Numbered from the stretch's first letter, positions 7,352 through 17,129 are shown. The stretch is 25,993 nt of DNA from Sphingomonas sanxanigenens (GCA_003240855.1 QFNN01000037.1:1-25993); one strand, 5' to 3'. Notes: generated by a model not told the origin, from the letters alone. Program-made: numbers and translations.

Positions 7352-9678
7352 TCGGCGGCAAGCTTCTGCGATTCAGGCAGGTTCTTGCGTTCGTCGCGCA
7401 CGCCGATCTGGCCGCGCGCGCGCATCGCTTCCCATGTCGCCACCGCCTCGCGCGCGGACGAGCAGGCCTGCGCCCTGCGCCCGCCGGCGGCCAGGAATCC
7501 GGCATAGCTGTTCGCGCCGATCGCGACATCGCGGATGCGCGACGGATCGGCGGGCGACGCCTTCAGTCGTTCACGGCGGATCGACAGGCTCTGCGCCGCC
7601 GCCTCGATCGCCTCGGCATGACGCCCCATCTGGCTGAGCACCAGTGCGCGCTGACCGAGGAGCATCACCAGCTTCTTTTCGGCATTGGCGTCGGGGCCGT
7701 AATCGAGCACGCGGCGCACCGCTGCAATCCCGCTGTCCGCCGCCGCCAGCGCCTCGGCGCCGTGATGGGGCAGATCGCCGAGCGACCCCGACAGGTCGAA
7801 CATCGCTTCGCCCTTGCGAATCAGCCAGTCGGGGGTCTCGCCATGATCGGCGATCGCCTTCTCGGTCAGCGCCTGTTGCTCGCGATACCGGGGCAATGAT
7901 CCGGCGATGTCGCCCGTCTCATATTCAGCATCGCCGATCATGTTGAGCAGCGTCATTTCGAGCTGGAGCGCCGCCTCGCGATCGGCGGCGGCGAAGCGCG
8001 CGGCGCGGAGCGTAGCGAGCGTATCGGCGAGGATCGGCATTGCCGCTTCGGGATGATCGCCGACCATCAGGTCATAGGCTTCGCTCTTGCGCGTCACGAG
8101 GCGGCCGAGCAGCGCGCCCCTGGCCTGCGGGTCGATCGCCAGCGCCTTGTCGAACCAGATGCGCGCGATCGCGTTCATGCGCGCGGATTCGGCGTTGTTG
8201 GCGAGCAGGGTCCAGCGATCGGCATAGACCCAGCCGAGCGTCTCATAGCCGGCGGCGCTGCGCGGATCGGCGGCAATCACGCCGCGCAGCAGCGCTTCGG
8301 CCTTGTCGAGCGACCGGCGCGCCGCCTGAGGCTGGCCGAGGCTCGACGTGCCGGACAGGCCCTGCACCGCCGCCAGCCGGCGATAGCCCGCCGCCGTTTC
8401 GATCCTCACCGCCTCGGGTGCGCCCCGGGCGGCGGCGAGTTGATCGAGATAGCGGGCGCTGCGCTGGGCGATGTCGGCGCGGATCGCGACCGTCCCCGGC
8501 GCGGCGCGCAGCCGGTCGTAAAGATCGAAAAGCTGATATTTGGCGAGGCTGCGCAATTCGGCGAAACGGGCGTCGGCTTCGGCGCGGGCGCGCTCGGCGC
8601 GCTGATAGTTGCGCGTGGCGACGGCGGCGCTGCCGGCGAGAACGAGCATCGCCGCCGCCGTTGCGATCACGCCGATCCGGTGCCGCTCGATGAACTTGCG
8701 CGCGCGGTAGAGGAGAGTGGACGGCTGCGCCGAGACGGGCAGCCGATCGCGCCAGCGTTCGAGATCGGCGATCAGCGCCGCGACGCTGCCGTAGCGCGTT
8801 TTCTCGTTCGGGCGCGCGGCGCGGTCGGCGATCGCCTTCAGATCGGCGTCGCGCGTCTGGGGCGTCAGATCGCGCATGATGACGCCGAGAGCGAACACAT
8901 CGTCGGCGATCGCCGGCGCATTACCTGCCAGGCGCGCGGGGCTGGCATATTCACGCGTCATCGGCTGCAGCCCGGCGTCGAAGCCGTCCTCCTGCTCCAG
9001 CAGCCGGGCGATGCCGAAATCGAGCAGCTTCACCCGGCCGGCCGGATCGACGAGAATGTTCGACGGCTTTAGGTCGGCATGGACGACGAGGCGGGCGTGC
9101 GCGAACTGCACCGCATCCGCCGCCTTGATCAGCAGGTCGATGCGCTGACGCTCGCCAAGCCCGTCGGCGAAATCGCTGATCGGCAGGCCGTCAATATATT
9201 CCATGACGAGATAAGGGATGCCGGTATCGGTCACGCCCCCGTCGATCAGCCGCGCGATATTGGGATGTTCGAGCCGCGCGAGGATGCGGCGTTCCTCGGC
9301 GAAGCGCGAGCCGGCGAGCGGTGCCAGATGCGCGCGGATGAACTTGATCGCGACGGTCTGGTCGTAGAGCCCGTCGTCGCGCACGCCGCGCCACACCTGC
9401 CCCATGCCGCCGCTGCCGATCGGCGCAATCAAGCGGAAGGGGCCGATGCGGTGAGGCGGGGGCTGGGCCTCGACATCATCGTCGGCGGGAAAGAGCGTGG
9501 GCATCGATCCGCCGGCGGTGCGGTGGCTTCGCTCAAGCGCGGCGAGACGTGCGCGCACGCGTTCATCCTCGCGCGACAACAGCCTTTCGCGCAGGCGGAC
9601 ATTGTCGGGCCGGTCGAACAGACGTTCGAACAGCGCCAGCGCGCGCCGCTCGACCTCAGCCGGCGACAGGCCCGGCAT
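7339..9678 (-). CDS. Membrane-anchored serine/threonine protein kinase with TPR-like periplasmic region
   Basis: 779-residue PknB-like kinase. After a linker of about 75 residues comes the kinase domain (about 78-310): glycine loop IGSGGMGQVW, VAIK Lys111, catalytic loop HADLKPSN near residue 200 (HAD instead of HRD), DFG near 220, and a short activation segment ending in EYASPARL. One TM helix follows at about 334-354 (IGVIATAAAMLVLAGSAA). The C-terminal 400 residues are alpha-helical and TPR-like, and are predicted to lie outside the cytoplasm as a sensor. Start ATG 9678 lies inside the end of the sigma-factor gene (23-base overlap), so the two are translated together. Sigma factors of this subtype are known to pair with such kinases. 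The kinase probably controls sigma activity by phosphorylation; this is an inference. The 3' end overlaps the convergent epimerase gene. Confidence 0.88.
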   Translation of the reverse strand: MPGLSPAEVERRALALFERLFDRPDNVRLRERLLSREDERVRARLAALERSHRTAGGSMPTLFPADDDVEAQPPPHRIGPFRLIAPIGSGGMGQVWRGVRDDGLYDQTVAIKFIRAHLAPLAGSRFAEERRILARLEHPNIARLIDGGVTDTGIPYLVMEYIDGLPISDFADGLGERQRIDLLIKAADAVQFAHARLVVHADLKPSNILVDPAGRVKLLDFGIARLLEQEDGFDAGLQPMTREYASPARLAGNAPAIADDVFALGVIMRDLTPQTRDADLKAIADRAARPNEKTRYGSVAALIADLERWRDRLPVSAQPSTLLYRARKFIERHRIGVIATAAAMLVLAGSAAVATRNYQRAERARAEADARFAELRSLAKYQLFDLYDRLRAAPGTVAIRADIAQRSARYLDQLAAARGAPEAVRIETAAGYRRLAAVQGLSGTSSLGQPQAARRSLDKAEALLRGVIAADPRSAAGYETLGWVYADRWTLLANNAESARMNAIARIWFDKALAIDPQARGALLGRLVTRKSEAYDLMVGDHPEAAMPILADTLATLRAARFAAADREAALQLEMTLLNMIGDAEYETGDIAGSLPRYREQQALTEKAIADHGETPDWLIRKGEAMFDLSGSLGDLPHHGAEALAAADSGIAAVRRVLDYGPDANAEKKLVMLLGQRALVLSQMGRHAEAIEAAAQSLSIRRERLKASPADPSRIRDVAIGANSYAGFLAAGGRRAQACSSAREAVATWEAMRARGQIGVRDERKNLPESQKLAADYCR

Positions 9679-10213
9679 CGGAGGCCAGATAGTCCTGCAG
9701 CCAGGCGCGCGCCGCCTGCCAGCGCCGCTTGACCGTGCGTTCGGCAAGCCCGGTGAGCGCGGCCGTCTCCTCCACCGTCATGCCCAGGGTGAAGCGCAGC
9801 TCGACGATGCGCGCATGATCGGCCGAAAAGCTTTCGAGCGCGGCGAGCGCGGCGTCGAGGTCCTCGACGTCGACCAGCGCCTCGCGCGATCCGGGCCAGG
9901 ACGTGAGCAGGGTAGGGCGATGCCGCTTCGCCGCCGCCGTGCGGCGCGATTCGTCGATGAGCACGCGGCGCATCGTCCGCGCCGCGAGCGCGAGCATATG
10001 GCCCTGGCTGGAGGCGGACACGGCGGAGGACTGGATCAGGCGGAGCGCGGCTTCGTTGACCAGATCGGTCGGCTGGAACACGCAGCGCATCTGATCGGTC
10101 GCGATGATCCGGCGGGCGATGCGGCGCATGTCGTCATAGCAGGAAGCGAGGATCGCCTCGGCCGCCCGTTCAGGCTCGTTCCGCGCCGCTTCGTCTGCCA
10201 CCGCGCCACCCAC
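9656..10213 (-). CDS. ECF-type RNA polymerase sigma factor paired with the kinase
   Basis: About 185 residues. It resembles the ECF sigma subfamily (TIGR02999-like) found next to Ser/Thr kinases rather than anti-sigma factors. Region 2 includes FQPTDLVNEAALRL and AARTMRRVLIDESRR. Region 4 is a helix-turn-helix (MTVEETAALTGLAERTVKRRW). The start is uncertain: GTG 10213 and GTG 10201 are both in frame without a strong ribosome site, and the open frame extends far upstream only as an antisense shadow of the desaturase. Gene order sigma-kinase with overlapping ends marks a signalling operon. The target regulon is unknown; the divergently transcribed desaturase 147 bases away is the nearest candidate. 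Confidence 0.85.
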   Translation of the reverse strand: MGGAVADEAARNEPERAAEAILASCYDDMRRIARRIIATDQMRCVFQPTDLVNEAALRLIQSSAVSASSQGHMLALAARTMRRVLIDESRRTAAAKRHRPTLLTSWPGSREALVDVEDLDAALAALESFSADHARIVELRFTLGMTVEETAALTGLAERTVKRRWQAARAWLQDYLASDAGPVAG

Positions 10214-10226
10214 GTCACAGATGATT

Positions 10227-10285
10227 CCCGCCTTCCGGGGCGGGTTCAAGCGTGAATAACGGGAAAGCGTGGTAATATGGTTACC
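10227..10285. promoter_or_regulatory. Two inverted repeats in the sigma factor/desaturase divergent region
   Basis: CCCGCC-TTCCGG-GGCGGG (10227-10244) and GGTAA-TATGG-TTACC (10271-10285) are perfect inverted repeats in the 147-base gap between the divergently read sigma factor and desaturase genes. The second is operator-like; the first could form a leader hairpin on the sigma transcript. No clear -35/-10 pair is seen. Confidence 0.3.
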
Positions 10286-10360
10286 GCCGCGCTCATTATC
10301 TTGTCGAACGATGCCCGCCAAGCTGCTATGCAGGGACGATATTTCATCGAGGGGCTGGCG

Positions 10361-11281
10361 ATGACCGAACGGACGTTGAACGAAGAACGGGCGATCGCGC
10401 GCGAATTGTCGCCCGATGTTGCATGGCCGACGATCATTTTCGCCTTCACATTGCCGCTGGTCCACCTGTCGATCGTGGCAGCGGCGCTGATGGGTTATGT
10501 CAACATGTGGCTGGCGATGCCGGTGCTCGGCTTCACCGCCTATATGCACTACACGATCGTCCACGAGGCCATTCACCGCAACCTGATGCGCCGGTCCTTC
10601 GCGTTCGAGCCGGTGAACACCGCGCTCGGCTGGATCGGTTCGATCGCGATCGGGACGACGTGGCCGCTGCTCAACCGCACCCATCTGGCGCACCACGCCC
10701 ACACCAATACCGAGCGCGATGCCGATATCTTCCTGAAGGGCAGCTATCCGCGCCTTCTGTTCATCTGGGTGGTGTCGATCGTCGCCAATCTGATCCCGGT
10801 GCCGGTGGTCAAATGGGCGTTTGACAAGGCCGGTTTCGACAGCGGCTATCTCAACACCCGTCACCTGATGAGCGAACGCGACTGGCAGCTTCACCTGATC
10901 GCTCATACCGGATTGTGCGCCTTCGTCTGGGGCATGATCGCGCTCGGCTATGGCCCGCAGGTGATCGCGCTGTTCGTGATGCCGGCAGCGTTCGGGCGGC
11001 TGATGCTCGGCACCTTCCAGCAATGGCTGCCGCACGCGCCCTTCGTCGAATCGAGCCGCTACCGCCAGGCGCGGATCACGAAGATACCCTTCGGCCCGCT
11101 GCTCTACATGGGGCATGACGTGCATCTGGTGCATCATCTGTGGCCGAGCGTGCCCTTCTATTATTATGGGCGTTTCTATCGCCGGCTGGAGCCCATCCTG
11201 CGGGCCAAGGGCGCGCGGATCGAAGGCCTCGTGCCCCGGCCCGTCGAGGTTCCCGCCGAACCCGCGACCCAGCAGAACTGA
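10361..11281 (+). CDS. Membrane di-iron fatty acid desaturase
   Basis: 306-residue integral membrane desaturase. The three histidine boxes that bind the di-iron centre are present: HEAIH (68-72), HLAHHAH (from 108) and HLVHH (255-259). Hydrophobic spans lie at about 22-62, 88-105, 133-150 and 180-215. ATG 10361 is chosen because GAGGGG sits 6 bases upstream. The longer frame back to 10277 has no such site and adds a weak N-terminus. The enzyme should introduce a double bond into acyl chains or hydroxylate a lipid or carotenoid at the membrane, as CrtR-like carotenoid hydroxylases share this fold. Substrate is not determined. It is transcribed away from the sigma factor operon and faces the PEP-CTERM gene across a terminator. 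Confidence 0.85.
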   Translation: MTERTLNEERAIARELSPDVAWPTIIFAFTLPLVHLSIVAAALMGYVNMWLAMPVLGFTAYMHYTIVHEAIHRNLMRRSFAFEPVNTALGWIGSIAIGTTWPLLNRTHLAHHAHTNTERDADIFLKGSYPRLLFIWVVSIVANLIPVPVVKWAFDKAGFDSGYLNTRHLMSERDWQLHLIAHTGLCAFVWGMIALGYGPQVIALFVMPAAFGRLMLGTFQQWLPHAPFVESSRYRQARITKIPFGPLLYMGHDVHLVHHLWPSVPFYYYGRFYRRLEPILRAKGARIEGLVPRPVEVPAEPATQQN

Positions 11282-11300
11282 TCGCGAGACCCGGCAGGCC

Positions 11301-11343
11301 GAAGCAATCCGGGCGGCATTGTCCGATGGCGCCGGATTGCTTC
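11301..11343. terminator. Long stem-loop between the desaturase and PEP-CTERM genes
   Basis: GAAGCAATCCGG (11301-11312) and CCGGATTGCTTC (11332-11343) form a perfect 12-bp stem with a 19-base loop, 19 bases after the desaturase stop and between convergent genes. No proper T-run follows on either side, so a bidirectional or Rho-assisted role is an inference. Confidence 0.5.
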
Positions 11344-11392
11344 GTTGGCCCCGCCCTTTCTCGACGGAAGGGAAGGCCATGCCCGCCGCGGA

Positions 11393-11971
11393 TCAGGCAG
11401 TGACGTAACGCGGCGCGACGCGCCTGCGCATCGCCATCCCGGCCAGCCCGAAGCCAGTGATGAGCAACGCCCAGCTTGGCGGCTCCGGAACCGCGTTGCC
11501 GCCCATGCCGACCGTCAGCGTGGCGATGCCGGCATTGCCATAGCAGGCCTCGCCGTCGCAGAAGGGATCGGGCCAGCCCTGGTTGGAGTAGACGCCGACC
11601 GCGCCGAACGCCCCCGGCCGGAACCAGTAGAAACCCGTGCCGCCGCCATTTTCGGTCGTGAGGTTCAGCCCGATATAGTCAGCGCCGATAGCGTTGCCGA
11701 AGCTGGTGGGATAGGGTTCCATCCGCTGCGTCGGGGCGCAGAAGAAGGCTGCGTTGCCGCTGTCGCAACTATCGGGGACGATGTCGGCGGCGCTGGTGAC
11801 GAAGTCGGCCGCCGTGAACCTCCATGTCGCGGTGCTGGTCGCCAGCATATTGCCCGCGTCGTCGCGCTCGCTGACATATTCGCCGGTGAAGGTATAGACG
11901 ACGCTTGCCTGCGCGGCGCTTGCCAGCGCCAGGATCGCCGCCGCCTGCGCAATTGTCCGCATTGTCCGCAT
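11393..11971 (-). CDS. Secreted PEP-CTERM (PEPxxWA) sorting-domain protein
   Basis: 192 residues. A signal peptide spans about 1-22 (cleavage near AQA/S) and is followed by a beta-rich extracellular region with several cysteines. A C-terminal PEP-CTERM sorting signal completes it: VPEPPSWALL, a hydrophobic helix and an RRR cluster. Such proteins are exported, processed by an exosortase and displayed or released. No exosortase gene lies in this window. ATG 11971 is chosen because AGAGGGGAAG precedes it by 4 bases; the frame also extends to 12019 without a ribosome site. The core domain is unrecognised. It is monocistronic, convergent with the desaturase and downstream of the thiolase terminator. 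Confidence 0.85.
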   Translation of the reverse strand: MRTMRTIAQAAAILALASAAQASVVYTFTGEYVSERDDAGNMLATSTATWRFTAADFVTSAADIVPDSCDSGNAAFFCAPTQRMEPYPTSFGNAIGADYIGLNLTTENGGGTGFYWFRPGAFGAVGVYSNQGWPDPFCDGEACYGNAGIATLTVGMGGNAVPEPPSWALLITGFGLAGMAMRRRVAPRYVTA

Positions 11972-12061
11972 GAAACTTCCCCTCTGAGCAACGGGCGCGC
12001 ACCCCTGCGCGGCCTTCATCGGGGAATGCGTCGAACGTCGGGGAAAGGGGCCAGCGGCCCA

Positions 12062-12098
12062 GAAAAATAAGGGCGGCGCGAATCCCTTCGCGCCGCCC
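12062..12098 (-). terminator. Rho-independent terminator after the thiolase gene
   Basis: On the minus strand GGGCGGCGCGAA-GGGA-TTCGCGCCGCCC is a perfect 12-bp stem with a 4-base loop, followed by TTATTTTT. It begins 9 bases after the thiolase stop. Confidence 0.9.
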
Positions 12099-12106
12099 GT
12101 TTCGGA

Positions 12107-13285
<1,179 letters not shown>

Positions 13286-13302
13286 GGCTTGTTTTTCCTT
13301 GG

Positions 13303-13405
13303 CTCCCCTCCCGATTGCGGAAGGGGTTTGGGGTGGGACTATCGGAAGATGGCGCGGCCGCTTGCCGCCCACCCCCCGGCCCCTCCCGCAAGCGGGAGGG
13401 GTGGG
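13303..13405. repeat. Inverted pair of CTCCC-type intergenic palindromes (REPIN-like)
   Basis: Two related elements of about 35-38 bases face each other between the thiolase and MaoC genes. The left one (13303-13337) reads CTCCCCTCCCG...AAGGGG...GGGGTGGG. The right one (13368-13405), on the opposite strand, contains CCCCTCCCGC-AA-GCGGGAGGGG, a perfect 10-bp hairpin, flanked by CCCACC and GGTGGG. Similar sequences are, to my knowledge, scattered between genes in Sphingomonas genomes. They may be mobilised by REP-associated transposases and shape mRNA ends. Confidence 0.7.
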
Positions 13406-13409
13406 TGGA

Positions 13410-13868
13410 TCAGATGAAGAACTGGCTGATCCACTCGGCGATCAGGGCAGGCTTCGCCTCGCCTTCGATCTCGAGCGTATATTCGATTGTCTGCTGAAAC
13501 TGGCCGGGGCGCTTTTCCTCGATTTCGAGCAGCCTGAAATGACCGCGGACGCGCTTGCCCGACCGGACGGGCGTGAGGAAGCGGACTTTGTTGCCGCCAT
13601 AGTTGACGCCCATCTTGATGCCGTCGAGGCGCGGCATGTCTGTCTTTTCCGTCAGCGCAGGCATCAGCGACAGCGACAGGAAGCCGTGCGCGATGGTGCC
13701 GCCGAACGGCGTAAGCTTCGCTTTTTCCACGTCGATATGAATGAACTGGTGATCGCCCGTCGCGTCCGCGAACTTGTCGATCATTTCCTGGCTCACGGTC
13801 AGCCATTCGGACGTGCCGATGGGCTGGCCGGTCATTGCCTTCATCTCGTCGATTGTGACGATCGGCAC
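13410..13868 (-). CDS. MaoC-like (R)-specific enoyl-CoA hydratase/dehydratase
   Basis: 152-residue single hotdog-fold protein of the MaoC family. The hydratase-2 motif is FADATGDHQFIHID, with catalytic Asp and His, followed by GTIAHGFLSLSL. The start is GTG 13868 with GGAGGGAA 4 bases upstream; the frame continues upstream only as antisense of putA. It probably hydrates enoyl-CoA to (R)-3-hydroxyacyl-CoA, which could feed beta-oxidation side chains or PHA monomer supply. It is read with the thiolase downstream (124 bases, with the repeat pair between) and divergently from putA. Confidence 0.88.
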   Translation of the reverse strand: MPIVTIDEMKAMTGQPIGTSEWLTVSQEMIDKFADATGDHQFIHIDVEKAKLTPFGGTIAHGFLSLSLMPALTEKTDMPRLDGIKMGVNYGGNKVRFLTPVRSGKRVRGHFRLLEIEEKRPGQFQQTIEYTLEIEGEAKPALIAEWISQFFI

Positions 13869-13896
13869 GCTGTTCCCTCCTGACCGTTTCTGGCGC

Positions 13897-13925
13897 ATAG
13901 GCGCGCCTATCTCCCCCCTAATAGG
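13897..13925. promoter_or_regulatory. ATAGG-type palindrome between MaoC and putA
   Basis: ATAGGCGCGCCTAT (13897-13910) is a perfect 14-base palindrome, and a third ATAGG half-site lies at 13921-13925. It sits in the 92-base divergent gap, so one regulator could control both directions. No binding protein is known from the sequence. Confidence 0.4.
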
Positions 13926-13960
13926 CCGCGCTTTTTCAGCGAAACAAGGGCGCGGCGACG

Positions 13961-16951
13961 ATGAGGTCGAAAGTGCAGGATTCCGCAACGTCCGTTTTCC
14001 GCGCGAAAATGAAGGCGCTCCATCGCGCGGCCGAACCAGACGTGCTGGCGCCGCTGATCGAGGCCGCGCGCACCGATTCGCGCGAACGCGACGGGATCGT
14101 CGCCAACGCGCTTGGACTGCTCGCCGATCTGCGCGTCGCACAACGCTCGGGCTGGGTGAACCAGTTCCTCCAGCAATATCGCCTCAACAGCTCCGAAGGC
14201 GTCGCTCTGCTCTCGCTGGCCGAGGCTTTTCTGCGCGTGCCCGATCCCGAGACGGCCGACCTGCTCATCTCCGACAAGCTGGGGGACGCCGACTGGCGCG
14301 CGCATACCGGTAAATCCTCGTCCGCCCTCGTCAACTCGGCGACCTGGGGGCTGGTGATCGGCCGCGCGCTCGTCGCCGACGAAGGCAATGCCGGCGTGCT
14401 CCGCCGCCTGATCTCGCGCGCGGGCGAGCCGTTCGTCCGTCAGGCGGTCGGCGCGGCGATGAAGATGATGGGCGAGATCTTCGTGATGGGCCGCACCATC
14501 GACGAAGCGACGCGCCGCATGAAGCGGCCGGAGAATCGCGGCTTCACCGCCAGCTTCGACATGCTGGGCGAAGCGGCGCGCACCTTCGCCGACGGACGGC
14601 GCTATTTCGACGCCTATGTCGCGGCGATCGATGCCGTGGGCGGGGATCCCGCCGCTGGCCACTCCATCTCGGTCAAGCTCTCCGCGCTCCACCCGCGCTA
14701 TGAAGTCGCGCAATATGACCGGTGCGTCCCCGCCCTCACCGAAATGCTTGAGGCGCTGTGCGTCCGCGCCGCCGACAAGGGCATCGCGCTGACCGTCGAC
14801 GCCGAGGAGTCGGAGCGGCTCGACATGAGCCTCGACATCATCGGCGCGGTCGCGCGCCTGCCCCGGCTGAAGGGCTGGGACGGCTATGGCATGGCGGTGC
14901 AGGGCTATGGCAAGCGCTGTCGCCCGGTGATCGGCTGGGCCGATGCGCTGGGCCGCGAGACCGGGCGGCGGATGAACGTCCGCCTCGTCAAAGGCGCCTA
15001 TTGGGATAGCGAGATCAAGCGCACGCAGGAAGCCGGGCTGTTCGATTATCCGCTGTTCACGCGCAAGGCGGCGACCGACGTTTCCTACCTTGCCTGCGCT
15101 AAGGACATGCTGGCCGCGCCCAATATCGCGCCGGCCTTCGCCAGCCACAACGCGCTGACCGTCGCCACCATCCTCGAATGGGCGGGCGACGCCCGCGATT
15201 TCGAGTTTCAGCGTCTGCACGGCATGGGCGAGGGGCTCTATGAACGGCTGGTGCGCGAAGATGGCTATCATTGCCGCATCTATGCGCCGGTCGGCGGGCA
15301 TCGCGATCTGCTCGCCTATCTCGTCCGTCGCCTGCTGGAAAATGGCGCGAACAGCAGCTTCGTCCACCAGCTTGCCGACGAAGGCATGACCGACGCCGAA
15401 CTGCTCGCTGATCCGGTTGCGCATATCGAAGCGGTGGGCGGCGCGCGGCATCCCTCGATCCCGCTGCCGATCGACCTGTTCGGCGACCGTCGCAACAGCG
15501 GGGGCGTCGACCTGCAGGAGAAGGACATTCTCGCCGCCGTCGCGACGGCTGTCGCGGCGACACCGCTGCCCGCCGCATCGCCTGCGCCCAATGTCGACGA
15601 TGCGATCGCGCGCGCACAGGCGGCCTTCCCGGGCTGGTCGGGCCGCAGCGTGGCGGACCGTGCGGCGGCGCTCGATGCGCTGGCCGACGCGCTGGAGGCC
15701 AATCGCACCGAACTGATGGCGATCGCGGTCAAGGAGGCGAAGAAAACGCTGCCCGACGCGCTCGGCGAAGTGCGCGAGGCCGTCGATTTCTGCCGCTATT
15801 ATGCAGAACAGGCCCGGATTGGCCTGGAAGCCGTCGAGCTTCCCGGGCCGACGGGCGAGCGCAACATCCTGCGCATGGAAGGCAAGGGCGTGTGGGCGAC
15901 GGTCGCGCCCTGGAACTTCCCGCTCGCCATCTTCCTCGGCCAGACGGTCGCGGCGCTGGTCGCGGGCAATACGGTGATCGCCAAGCCCGCACCGCAGACG
16001 CCGCTGATCGCGGCGCGCGCCGTCGCGCTCGCGCATGAGGCGGGCGTGCCGCAGGATGCGCTGATCCTGCTGCCCGGCGGTCCCGAGACCGGGGCGGCGC
16101 TGGTCGCCGATCCGCGCGTCGTCGGCGTCGCCTTCACCGGGTCGACGGGCACCGCGCGCCGCATCGCGCGTAGTCTGCTCGACGACGAAAGCCGCCCACT
16201 CGTCCCGCTGATCGCCGAGACCGGCGGGATCAACGCGATGATTGTCGATTCGACCGCACTTGCCGAACAGGTAGTGCAGGATGTCGTCACCTCGGCCTTC
16301 CGCTCGGCGGGGCAGCGCTGCTCGGCGCTTCGCCTGCTGCTGCTGCAGGAGGATATTGCAGAATCGACGCTTGAGATGCTCGCCGGCGCGATGGACGCGC
16401 TGATCGTCGGCGATCCCGCCGATCCGGCGACCGATGTCGGCCCGGTGATCGATCAGGCCGCATATGACAAGCTGATGGATTATCGCGAAAGCCGTCGGCC
16501 GAGCTGGATCAAGACGGTCGATGCGCCCTCGGAAGGGCTGTTCGTCCCGCCCACCGCGATCCGTATCGCCGACGTCGAGGCGCTGGATCGCGAATGGTTC
16601 GGCCCGATCCTGCATGTCGCGACGTGGAAGGCCGGGACGCTCGAGGAGACAATCGCGCGCGTCAACGCCAAGGGTTTCGGGCTGACGATGGGGCTACACA
16701 GCCGCATAGCGCGCGCGGCCGAGACGATCGAGGCGCTGGCGCGCGTCGGCAATCTCTATGTCAACCGGTCGATGATCGGCGCGATCGTCGGCTCGCAGCC
16801 CTTTGGCGGCGAGGGCCATTCAGGCACGGGGCCGAAGGCCGGCGGCCCGCACTATCTCTATCGCTTCTGCGCGGAGCGCGTGACTTCGACCGACACCACC
16901 TCGGCTGGCGGCAACGCGACTCTCCTGTCGCTCGATGAGGACGGCATTTAG
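13961..16951 (+). CDS. putA: Bifunctional proline dehydrogenase / glutamate-semialdehyde dehydrogenase
   Basis: 996-residue PutA that oxidises proline to glutamate in two steps with FAD (electrons to quinone) and NAD. The proline dehydrogenase barrel spans about 130-460, with SVKLSALHPRYE, RLVKGAYWDSEIK and the C-terminal substrate-binding region. The aldehyde dehydrogenase spans about 540-970: PWNFPLAIF, FTGSTGTARR (from 725), Glu753 in AETGG and nucleophile Cys787 in SAGQRCSALR. The length matches the short PutA form. The N-terminal ribbon-helix-helix DNA-binding domain of E. coli PutA (1320 aa) is absent, so this protein should not repress its own gene; a separate regulator acting at the upstream palindrome is plausible. 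ATG 13961 is the first good start. Confidence 0.95.
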   Translation: MRSKVQDSATSVFRAKMKALHRAAEPDVLAPLIEAARTDSRERDGIVANALGLLADLRVAQRSGWVNQFLQQYRLNSSEGVALLSLAEAFLRVPDPETADLLISDKLGDADWRAHTGKSSSALVNSATWGLVIGRALVADEGNAGVLRRLISRAGEPFVRQAVGAAMKMMGEIFVMGRTIDEATRRMKRPENRGFTASFDMLGEAARTFADGRRYFDAYVAAIDAVGGDPAAGHSISVKLSALHPRYEVAQYDRCVPALTEMLEALCVRAADKGIALTVDAEESERLDMSLDIIGAVARLPRLKGWDGYGMAVQGYGKRCRPVIGWADALGRETGRRMNVRLVKGAYWDSEIKRTQEAGLFDYPLFTRKAATDVSYLACAKDMLAAPNIAPAFASHNALTVATILEWAGDARDFEFQRLHGMGEGLYERLVREDGYHCRIYAPVGGHRDLLAYLVRRLLENGANSSFVHQLADEGMTDAELLADPVAHIEAVGGARHPSIPLPIDLFGDRRNSGGVDLQEKDILAAVATAVAATPLPAASPAPNVDDAIARAQAAFPGWSGRSVADRAAALDALADALEANRTELMAIAVKEAKKTLPDALGEVREAVDFCRYYAEQARIGLEAVELPGPTGERNILRMEGKGVWATVAPWNFPLAIFLGQTVAALVAGNTVIAKPAPQTPLIAARAVALAHEAGVPQDALILLPGGPETGAALVADPRVVGVAFTGSTGTARRIARSLLDDESRPLVPLIAETGGINAMIVDSTALAEQVVQDVVTSAFRSAGQRCSALRLLLLQEDIAESTLEMLAGAMDALIVGDPADPATDVGPVIDQAAYDKLMDYRESRRPSWIKTVDAPSEGLFVPPTAIRIADVEALDREWFGPILHVATWKAGTLEETIARVNAKGFGLTMGLHSRIARAAETIEALARVGNLYVNRSMIGAIVGSQPFGGEGHSGTGPKAGGPHYLYRFCAERVTSTDTTSAGGNATLLSLDEDGI

Positions 16952-17101
16952 GGCTGTGGTTTAAAGCAGGGCCGCGCCATAGTCCGCAACCGGGCGTGTA
17001 TTTTGCATTTGTCGAGCGCTGTCGCCGGTTGGTCGATCCGGCGACGACGATCGATCTCCCGTCGAAATGAAGTCGCTGCCTAGGCGGCGTAGGCATAGGC
17101 G

Positions 17102-17122
17102 CTCCTCCGAATGAGAGAGGAG
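17102..17122 (+). promoter_or_regulatory. Hairpin that could hide the ribosome site of the VOC-like gene
   Basis: CTCCTC (17102-17107) pairs with GAGGAG (17117-17122) across a 9-base loop. The 3' arm is the likely Shine-Dalgarno of the gene starting at 17130. A gating role is only inferred; the stem is short. Confidence 0.3.
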
Positions 17123-17129
17123 ATCTAGG

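Noticed and set aside
13907..16615. 902-residue open frame on the minus strand opposite putA
   Set aside because: It mirrors putA codons in GC-rich DNA, has a low-complexity Arg/Ala/His/Asp composition and no domain or ribosome site.
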